NCBI GenBank assembly: GCA_005791855.1
Contig: SXUH01000030.1
Coordinates: 1-7,074 of the forward strand
DNA from: Bdellovibrionales bacterium
Lineage (GTDB): Bacteria; Bdellovibrionota; Bacteriovoracia; Bacteriovoracales; Bacteriovoracaceae
Direction: 5' to 3'
DNA length: 7,074 nt
Below the pieces are notes generated by a model, which saw only the letters and a program-made list of their open reading frames with translations, was not told the DNA's origin and searched no databases. Made by a program: the position numbers and the translations under genes. Below are positions 1 through 6,300 of this stretch, in pieces. Position 1 is the stretch's first letter; each line of letters starts with the position of its first letter.

Positions 1-1979
1 ATGAAGAGGGCGAGGATGATCGGCGCGGGGCCGTTGATGGTCATGGAAACGGAGGTCGACGGCGAGGTGAGGTCGAAGCCCTTGTAGAGCTCCATCATGT
101 CGTCGAGCATGCAGATCGAGACGCCGGACTCGCCGACCTTTCCGTAGATGTCGGGCCTCGTCGCCGGGTCTTCCCCGTACAGGGTCACCGAGTCGAAGGC
201 GGTCGAGAGCCGCTTGGCGCTGTCGTTCTTCGAGAGGTAGTGGAAGCGGGCGTTGGTTCTCGCGGGCCCGCCCTCCCCGGCGAACTGGCGCTTCGGATCC
301 TCGTCGGCGCGCTTGAAGGGGAAGACCCCGGCGGCGAACGGGTAGAAGCCCGGCAGGTTCTGCGAGCGGAGGAAGCGGAGCTTCTCCGACGGGTAGTGGA
401 ACTTCGGGAAGCCGACCTTCGAAAGCGAAGAGTGGGAAAGGGATTCGTACTTCGTCGGGACCTTGATGTCCTTCCCTCGGACGACGTAGACGAACTCCCC
501 CCGGGCGTACTGGTCGACGACCTTGTCGAACTCGGCGATCTCCTTGAGCTCGCCTTCGAGGTCGCCGGTGAGCTGAGCCTTCTTCGACTCGAGCGTCGGA
601 CTGTCGTTGATCAGCTTCGAAGCCTCGAGGAGGGCTTCGTACTGCCGGAGCTTCTCCACGGACTTCAGCGCGCGGTCGTTGTAGGACCGGAGGGTGTCCG
701 CGATGTCCCGGAGGTAGTTCACCCGGGACGCGGGGATGATGGATTGCTTCTTCTCCGCCGCCTTGTCCGTCGGGAGCTGGCGCATCTCCGGATGCTCGGG
801 GAAGTCCACCGAGCGGACGATTTCTTTGAAGAGGGCGTTGACGCCGACGTCGTTGAACTTCGAGGCCATGGTTCCGAACACCGGGAGCTCGTCGTCGGTG
901 GGACTGCCGGGGTGGTTCGCGAAGAGCTGCTTGTTCCGGCGGTACTGCTTGCGCACGTCCCGGAGGGCGTCTTCGGAGCGGGGCTTTTCGAACTTGTTCA
1001 CGGCGATGAAGTCGGCGACCTCGAGCATCTCGATCTTCTCGAGCTGGGTGGAGGCGCCGTACTCGGGGGTCATGACGTAGAGAGTTTTATCCGCGACCTT
1101 CGTGATCTCGTCGGAGGCCTGGCCGATCCCGGAGGTCTCCACCAGGATGAGGTCGAAGTCCTGGGACTGGAGGAACTTCACCACCTTCTTTATCTCCGGA
1201 GAGAGTTCGTTGGCCGAGTCCCGCGTGGCGAGGGAACGGACGTAGAAGTTCTCGTAGGCCGCGGACCCCAGACGGATCCGGTCCCCGAGGAGCGCACCCT
1301 GGTTCTTCTTCTTCGTCGGATCGACGGAGACGAGAGCGACCCGCTTGCTTCCGTAGTAGCGATGGAACCGGAGGAGGAGCTCGTCGATCAGAGATGATTT
1401 CCCGGCGCCGCCGGTCCCCGTGATCCCCAGGACCGGGACGGACTTCTCCGCGAACTTGAAGGGGTACTCGCGGTGGTCTTCGATGTAGGTGATGACCTTC
1501 GCCGTTTCGTAGGAGCTCAGCTTCCTCCCCGCGAACTTCGTGAACTCGACGCCGTCGAGGGTCGAGTAGTCGCACTTGGCGATCATGTCGTCGATGATGC
1601 CATTGAGGCCCAGGGCCACGCCGTCGTTGGGATGGTAGATGCGGGTGATGCCGCTCGCGTGGAGCTTCGCGATTTCCGGTGGCGTGATCACTCCCCCACC
1701 GCCGCCGAAGATTCGAACCTTCTTCCCGCCGTTCTGATCCAGGAGTTCGCGCACGTAGGTGAAGTACTCCATGTGCCCGCCCTGGTAGGAACTCAGTGCG
1801 ATCGCGTGCGCGTCCTCCGCTAGTGCCGCTTCGACCACCTCTTGCGCCGACCGATTGTGTCCGAGGTGGATGACCTCGACGCCCTTTGATTGGAGGAGCC
1901 GGCGCATGATATTAATCGAAGCATCATGCCCGTCAAAGAGGCTAGCAGCAGTCACAAAACGTAATTTTCGAGAGGTCAT
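1..1979 (-). CDS. icmF: Fused isobutyryl-CoA mutase IcmF, N-terminal 659 residues (gene runs off the left edge)
   Basis: This cytoplasmic adenosylcobalamin enzyme interconverts isobutyryl-CoA and n-butyryl-CoA and carries its own G-protein chaperone. The frame is open for 659 codons from the ATG at 1979. Residues 1-135 are the B12-binding domain: D16-G-H18 supplies the cobalt-ligating His, followed by SSYQGGH (63-69) and the GGGGG run (92-96). Residues about 150-395 are the MeaB-like GTPase domain: P-loop GTGGAGKS (188-195), DPTKKK (220-225), VETSGIGQ (280-287) and NKFE (328-331). A helical linker reaches about residue 500, and the mutase barrel begins near 505 with LPGFYPFAAGVFPFKR, LSTAFDSVTLYGEDP and SVSMTINGPAP. 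Known IcmF proteins are near 1,090 residues, so roughly 60% is present. The B12-G-mutase order separates it from methylmalonyl-CoA mutase, and TLYGEDP stands where that enzyme has THRGYDSD. The exact substrate (isobutyryl-, isovaleryl- or pivalyl-CoA) is not certain. A weak AGGA lies 9 nt before the ATG. Confidence 0.95.
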   Translation of the reverse strand, partial: MTSRKLRFVTAASLFDGHDASINIMRRLLQSKGVEVIHLGHNRSAQEVVEAALAEDAHAIALSSYQGGHMEYFTYVRELLDQNGGKKVRIFGGGGGVITPPEIAKLHASGITRIYHPNDGVALGLNGIIDDMIAKCDYSTLDGVEFTKFAGRKLSSYETAKVITYIEDHREYPFKFAEKSVPVLGITGTGGAGKSSLIDELLLRFHRYYGSKRVALVSVDPTKKKNQGALLGDRIRLGSAAYENFYVRSLATRDSANELSPEIKKVVKFLQSQDFDLILVETSGIGQASDEITKVADKTLYVMTPEYGASTQLEKIEMLEVADFIAVNKFEKPRSEDALRDVRKQYRRNKQLFANHPGSPTDDELPVFGTMASKFNDVGVNALFKEIVRSVDFPEHPEMRQLPTDKAAEKKQSIIPASRVNYLRDIADTLRSYNDRALKSVEKLRQYEALLEASKLINDSPTLESKKAQLTGDLEGELKEIAEFDKVVDQYARGEFVYVVRGKDIKVPTKYESLSHSSLSKVGFPKFHYPSEKLRFLRSQNLPGFYPFAAGVFPFKRADEDPKRQFAGEGGPARTNARFHYLSKNDSAKRLSTAFDSVTLYGEDPATRPDIYGKVGESGVSICMLDDMMELYKGFDLTSPSTSVSMTINGPAPIILALF

Positions 1980-1988
1980 ACAGACTAA

Positions 1989-1992
1989 TCCT
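1989..1992 (-). promoter_or_regulatory. Weak ribosome binding site of icmF
   Basis: AGGA on the minus strand lies 9 nt upstream of the ATG at 1979, inside a very AT-rich leader. The homology to IcmF begins within a few residues of this ATG (RKLRFVTAASLFDGH), which supports the start better than the Shine-Dalgarno sequence does. Confidence 0.5.
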
Positions 1993-1995
1993 ATA

Positions 1996-2012
1996 TAAAT
2001 AATATCTATTTA
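1996..2012. promoter_or_regulatory. Inverted repeat TAAATA-N5-TATTTA in the divergent gap
   Basis: Two perfect 6-base arms flank ATATC, 17-33 bp upstream of the icmF start codon. It abuts a second, perfect palindrome at 2013-2024. The position between divergent genes suggests an operator, but AT-rich DNA produces such repeats by chance, so the assignment is tentative. Confidence 0.35.
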
Positions 2013-2024
2013 AAAACGCGTTTT
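2013..2024. promoter_or_regulatory. 12-bp perfect palindrome AAAACGCGTTTT, candidate operator
   Basis: AAAACGCGTTTT is fully self-complementary and centred 39-40 bp upstream of the icmF ATG. If icmF is transcribed from the TATACT element at 2033-2038, the palindrome would sit just downstream of the transcription start, a common place for repressor binding. Acyl-CoA catabolic genes are often controlled by TetR- or GntR-type dimers that bind palindromes. That link is inference; no regulator gene is in the window. Confidence 0.4.
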
Positions 2025-2032
2025 CCCGACCC

Positions 2033-2061
2033 AGTATATCTGGCCAATTTCTATAAGGAAA
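2033..2061 (-). promoter_or_regulatory. Possible icmF promoter
   Basis: On the minus strand, TATACT (2038 to 2033) matches the -10 consensus at 5 of 6 positions. TTTCCT 17 bp upstream (2061 to 2056) matches the -35 consensus at only 3 of 6. The predicted start near 2026 would leave a leader of about 46 nt containing both inverted repeats. TATTAT at 2004-1999 is an alternative -10, but it would leave too short a leader for the AGGA. Confidence 0.3.
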
Positions 2062-2064
2062 TGC

Positions 2065-2093
2065 TTTATAGCTTATGGCCCGGAGTGTATAAT
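2065..2093 (+). promoter_or_regulatory. Probable sigma-70-type promoter of the ferredoxin gene
   Basis: A perfect -10 TATAAT (2088-2093) is preceded by TTTATA (2065-2070, 4 of 6 matches to TTGACA) at the ideal 17-bp spacing. Transcription would start near 2100, about 20 nt before the ATG at 2121. The element is back to back with the possible icmF promoter, only 3 bp separating the two -35 hexamers, so the promoters may share control. Confidence 0.65.
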
Positions 2094-2120
2094 GGGAACA
2101 TCGTTTATTGGGGACTAGTT

Positions 2121-2507
2121 ATGAGTGATGAGACTAAAGTTGAGAATCCATTCCATACGGCACGTTTTAAACCACCTCGGAAGGGGAAGAAACCGCCGAA
2201 GCTTCTTGCTATAGTTCACCAGTCGGGTTGCACCGGCTGCGAAGTCTGCATCGCCGGCTGCCCGGTGGACTCGATCGAGCTCGTCCCTGGCCCGGATCCC
2301 CTGAACCCGGGCTACCAGCAGATGGTCGAGATCGACCTCGCTCGGTGCATCGGGTGCCAGAACTGCTCCCAGGATTGTCCCTGGGAAACCATCACCATGT
2401 ACCAGCACGATGACGCCTTCATCGCCTGGGGGAACGAGACCCTCGCCTCCCAGCTCTACATCAACGAATCGGAAGTCGACAAGATCAAGGACGACGTCGC
2501 CGGCTAA
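2121..2507 (+). CDS. Bacterial-type 2x[4Fe-4S] ferredoxin, 128 residues
   Basis: This is a small soluble electron carrier, or the iron-sulfur subunit of a redox enzyme. Two complete CxxCxxCxxxCP motifs are present: C37, C40, C43, C47 and C76, C79, C82, C86, enough for two [4Fe-4S] clusters. The 28 residues between the motifs exceed the short spacing of minimal clostridial ferredoxins. A basic, proline-rich N-terminus (FKPPRKGKKPPK, 16-27) and an acidic tail of about 40 residues flank the core. I chose the ATG at 2121 rather than the in-frame ATG at 2061: the TATAAT element overlaps the longer reading, and a weak GGGGA (2110-2114) precedes the later ATG. There is no signal peptide. It diverges from icmF and converges on the subtilase-like gene with a 1-bp gap. 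No partner oxidoreductase is visible, so the redox partner is unknown. Trp88 follows the second motif where many ferredoxins have a small residue. Confidence 0.93.
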   Translation: MSDETKVENPFHTARFKPPRKGKKPPKLLAIVHQSGCTGCEVCIAGCPVDSIELVPGPDPLNPGYQQMVEIDLARCIGCQNCSQDCPWETITMYQHDDAFIAWGNETLASQLYINESEVDKIKDDVAG

Positions 2508-2508
2508 C

Positions 2509-3285
2509 CTAGAAGGTCGGGATCTGGTGTTTCGTTTCTTTGTTGCTGAGGACCTTCGACTTCGTCTTGAGGCAAGCCTTTAATCCGTTCACCTCACAGA
2601 GGCTGAGGGCCTTCCCGAGGGCCACGGCCACGGCGTAGCTCGTTCCCTTCACCTCTTTCCCGTCGACGGGCTGGTAGTAGGAGACCTGGTCTCGGTAGAG
2701 CAGGTCCTCGACGAACCTCGGGCCATTGTGGGCGTCGGCGGGCCGGTAGCCGCCGATGAGCACGAGCTTCTCATCCGGTGCGAGCACCTGAGGGAACAGG
2801 ACCGTGGAAGCCGTGATGGTTCGTTCGACGACGCCGCTGGGAGCGAAGGTCAGCGTCCGGAGAGCTGGGTAGCGCGGGAGCTTCTTCTCGTGGGGAAGGC
2901 CCGAGGCCGTGAGGATCACGTCCACCTTCTCCGCCTCGGCTCGCTCGAGAGCGGTCTCCCAGTAGGCCAGGGTCTGCGCTCCCCGCTGGTCGAAGACGAC
3001 GTAGGGGTGGATGACCAAGCTCTCCTTTCCCTCGTACGCCGCGAGGAAGGCTTCGAGGATCTTCTGGCCATGGACCCGGCCATGGTCCCGGGGGAGCTTG
3101 CAGGCATCGTCCTTCACGGTTCCGGTGAGGTCCTGGGCCTTCCGGACAGTGACCTTCGCCGAGCCCGCGAGCTTCTCCGGACAGAAGCCGGTGTCGAGGA
3201 CCGCGACGCTAACGGAAGCCGCGGAGGGGGAAGCCGAAAGAAGAAGGGCCAGGGAGATCCCTGGCCCGAGAGGTACGATTCTCAT
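2509..3285 (-). CDS. Small secreted subtilisin-like (S8 family) serine protease homologue, 258 residues
   Basis: A signal peptide (residues 1-23, hydrophobic LALLLSA, cleavage after SAA) leads almost directly into VAVLDTG, whose D31 matches the subtilase Asp. H68 in DHGRVHG and S216 in KGTSYA complete a candidate triad. The oxyanion Asn of subtilisin is not seen: S150 (APSG) lies 66 residues before S216, the same distance as Asn155 to Ser221 in subtilisin. The Pro that usually follows the GTS Ser is also missing (SYAVA). No propeptide is present, and the mature part of about 235 residues is shorter than a typical catalytic core. C35/C62 and C230/C238 could form disulfides in an exported protein. 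The ATG lies 21 nt after the stop of the 1229-residue gene on the same strand, so the two are probably co-transcribed. It may be an active but divergent protease or a pseudoenzyme. Confidence 0.82.
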   Translation of the reverse strand: MRIVPLGPGISLALLLSASPSAASVSVAVLDTGFCPEKLAGSAKVTVRKAQDLTGTVKDDACKLPRDHGRVHGQKILEAFLAAYEGKESLVIHPYVVFDQRGAQTLAYWETALERAEAEKVDVILTASGLPHEKKLPRYPALRTLTFAPSGVVERTITASTVLFPQVLAPDEKLVLIGGYRPADAHNGPRFVEDLLYRDQVSYYQPVDGKEVKGTSYAVAVALGKALSLCEVNGLKACLKTKSKVLSNKETKHQIPTF

Positions 3286-3302
3286 GTCTCGAGTCTAGCA
3301 GA

Positions 3303-3308
3303 TCTCCT
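3303..3308 (-). promoter_or_regulatory. Shine-Dalgarno-like AGGAGA overlapping the upstream stop codon
   Basis: TAGGAGAT contains both the TAG stop of the 1229-residue gene and an AGGAGA motif. The motif is 17 nt from the ATG at 3285, longer than usual. An in-frame TAG at 3295-3297 excludes any earlier start after the AGGAGA. The overlap suggests translational coupling within an operon. Confidence 0.45.
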
Positions 3309-6300
3309 AGTTGCGAACAAGGAATGGCGTGTACACGTTCTGCGTCCGGTAGACCTGGTCGTGAAGCGGCCGGTACGTGCTCTTGAGCTTGCCCTTGAAC
3401 TTCTTCTCGATGTCCTTGGAGATGTCGTCCACGAGGTCCTCGCCCTTGTCGGAGAAGTCCTTGTAGGAGACGTAGTCGTTCATCGCCTTGTCCAGGGTGT
3501 AGACGGCGTTGACCGCGAAGAGGTGGAGGCCCAGGTTCTGCTCGCTCACCGGCACGTCCACCGCGGCGAGGAGTTGGTTCAGGAGGAGGCCCCGGTTCCG
3601 CTTGATCTGTTCGATCATGTTCTTGTCTTTCTTGTTCGACAGCCGGTACGTCAGGTCGATCGCCATGAGCTCGCCCATCATCTTCACGTTGAAGGCCTCG
3701 GCGAGCTGGGCCTGGGAGACGGACGGGTTGAAGTAGTTCGAACCGGTAAGGGTCGCGCCGATCTTCTGGAGGTGCGAGGCTCCGTCGATCCGCAGGAGCT
3801 CGAGGAGCTTCACCTTGTCGAGCATGTTCGAGAGGTCAGAGCCGATGGCCGGCTGGACGGACCGGTTCACGGTCGTCTTGTACGAGTTGGTGAAGGAGAC
3901 GTCGACGGAGTCGAGGCCGGAGATCCGCACCGGGAAGTTCGCGGCGTTGGCGAACATCGAGAGGCGCTTGGCCTCGCCCAGGGCCCGGTTGTTGTCGTCG
4001 ACGAAGAGCATGGACGATCCGGTGGACTTCGCGAGGGTCGCCTCGGCTCTTCGCACGGAGGATCCGTTGCCGTCGTCGACGACGATGAGGGACGTGTTCA
4101 CCACGCCGTTGCTCAGGACGTCTCGGTTGAGGTCGGAGAGGCTCAGGTCGAGGATGGAGACCTTCTCCGATCCGCCGAGCTTATCCATGACGTCGAGGAG
4201 CTGTCGGGAGGCGCTGTCGGAGTCGACCACGATCACCGGAAGCTCGTCGCCACCGGCCTGGTAGGCGGACTTCGCCATGAGCTCGGCGGACGGAGTGAGT
4301 TCGCCGATCTTCACGCCGTTCTGGGAGATCGTCGCCCGGAGGTTGATGGACCGGTAGGCGTCGCGCTTATCGCTCACGAGGATCTCCGCGTCCGAGAGCG
4401 TCTGCGAGGAGGAGAGCTCCTTGAGGCTCGAGAATTCCTTGGTGATGATCTTCGAGCTCGCGTCGTCGGTGATCGAGATCTTCAGGTCGCCGCTGTACGG
4501 CCTCGACGAGTTGTTCTTCGCGGTCACGAGGAGCTTGTTACTCTGGTTGATCAGGAGCTGCGACGAAGGCCTGAGGTTCGAGAGGGAGATCGGGTAGGCC
4601 ACGGGGTAGGCCGACTTCCTGAGGCCCACGAGGCCACCGGTTCTGCTGACGAAGTGCCGGCCCTGGATCGCGGCCTCTCCGGTGAGGGCGAACTTCACCG
4701 CGAGGGCTTCCGGGACGGAGGAGCCGATCTTCGCCTGCGGGCTGATCGAGCCCCGGGCGATGCCCTTGATGGTGGTCTTCGACTGCGGGGCGATGGCTTC
4801 GATGGCGAAGCTCGAGCCGTCTTCGAGGGAGACGACGGCGCCGGTCGCCGGCTTCTTCCCGAAGTTGATGATGGTCAGGGAGTGGAAGACCGTTTCGCCG
4901 GGCTGGAAGACCCCGTCGAGTTTCGCGACCTCGCTGATCCCGCCGTCGACGGAGCTGGAGTCGACGAACTTCAGCACGGGCTTTGTCTCGTAGGTCTCGC
5001 TGACCTCGGCGAAGCGCTTCGCCCGGTAGATCTCGGTCTGGGCCTGGATGTTCTTATCGTAGGTCTCGCTCTGGGCGGCCTTGAAGTTCGCCGCTCGGAT
5101 CTTCTCGTAGACCCGGGCGTAGGCCGCGGCTTCCGTGTTCCGGTAGGAGCCGGTGTACTCGGCGGAGGCGGTGTTCGGAACCAGGGCGAACTGGACGTGC
5201 TTGTCGTCGTAGTGGCGCTTGTACTCGCCCGGGTAGGCCAGGGAGTAGCCTTCCTTGCGGCCGTCGCGGAGGCCCTCTTCGCGCTTCTGCGGGTACTCGC
5301 GGGTCTGGTGGTAGTCGTAGGCTTCCTTCACGGAGAGCTGGTACTCCTGGTTGTAGATCGCCCCGACCTCCCTCTCGAAGGTGTTCCTCACGGCCTGGTT
5401 GTATCCCTTGTCGTAGCCGTCCCGGTAGGCCTTCTCGAACATCTGGTGGGAGGCTCTCCGGCCCGGGTTCGTGTTATGGCCCCGGCCTCGGTTGAAGGTT
5501 CGTGGGAACTCCGGGGACCGGGACTGGAAGGATCCCGCGAAGGCGCCGAAGGCGGACACGGCGGCTGGCTCGGTGCCTTCGTATTTTTGGATCGCCTGTG
5601 CTTCTCCGGTCTTCGTTCCTCTGTTGTTTCCATCACGGACGGCGAGCTCCATGCCGGATTCGTCACCCTGGTCGGTCCCGACGGAAGCCGCGTCGGACTT
5701 GTTCGCCCGGTCCTGGCCGTCGGCTTCGCCCTTCACCCGACCCGCGTCGATGTTCCCCTGGGCGGTCCCGTCTCTCGTTCCGTTTTGCTCACCTTCGACC
5801 CGCGCCTGGTCCGCACCTTCGACCCGGCCCTGGGCCGAGCCTTCCCGGTAGACCCGGAGCATTCCGTCTCTGATTCCGAGCTGGGAGCCTTCGGCTTCAC
5901 CGTCTCTTCTTCCGTCTTCGGTTCCGATCTTTAGGGCGAGTTCAGATCCGTCCTGTCTCCCGTGCTGCTTTCCGGTGTCGAAGCCGTAGGAGTTGAACTC
6001 GAGGATCTTGGCGATGAGGAGCTTGCGCATCCCCTGGACCTCGTTCCTCTTCTGCTCGAGGTTAGCTCGTTCCCTCGCGAGGCTCTTGCTCACCGGATCC
6101 AGGGCCGTGCGCTTCGTCTCGATCTGGCCGATGAGCGGAGCGCGCTGAGCTTTCTTCGTCTCGACCTCGGCCACGGACTGCACGTTCTGGGCCTTTAGGG
6201 TGACGAGCTCCTGCTGCGAGGACGCGAGGTCTTCCTTCTGCTTGTTGAGTTGGTTCGACGCTTTCTTCCTGCTCTCCTCCGCGGCGGCGGTGAGTGGCTT

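Noticed and set aside
240..1397. A 385-codon plus-strand open frame opposite icmF
   Set aside because: The minus strand here encodes unmistakable IcmF motifs, so this frame is a shadow from GC-rich codon use.
917..1400. IcmF as the type VI secretion protein of the same name
   Set aside because: B12-binding, MeaB-like GTPase and mutase motifs are present, and none of the membrane features of the secretion protein. The shared symbol is coincidental.
2061..2120. An upstream in-frame ATG that would add 20 residues to the ferredoxin
   Set aside because: The extension contains the perfect TATAAT at 2088-2093 and encodes unrelated residues (LYSLWPGVYNGNIVYW). The ATG at 2121 fits the promoter spacing.
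2507..2517. Stem ACCT-AGA-AGGT as a bidirectional terminator
   Set aside because: Four base pairs with a mismatch just outside is too weak, and no T-run follows immediately on either strand.
4200..4240. Response-regulator receiver domain suggested by VIVVDSDSASRQLL in the 1229-residue protein
   Set aside because: The protein is exported and no receiver Lys or phospho-acceptor arrangement is evident. A generic Rossmann-like sheet explains the similarity.
2728..5934. A 1068-codon open frame on the plus strand, opposite the subtilase-like gene and the 1229-residue gene
   Set aside because: It spans both minus-strand genes and their gap, has no recognisable domain, and is a Val/Leu/Gly/Asp/Glu/Arg-rich translation typical of antisense shadows in GC-rich genes. 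The minus-strand frames have signal peptides, a Shine-Dalgarno site and periodic protein structure.
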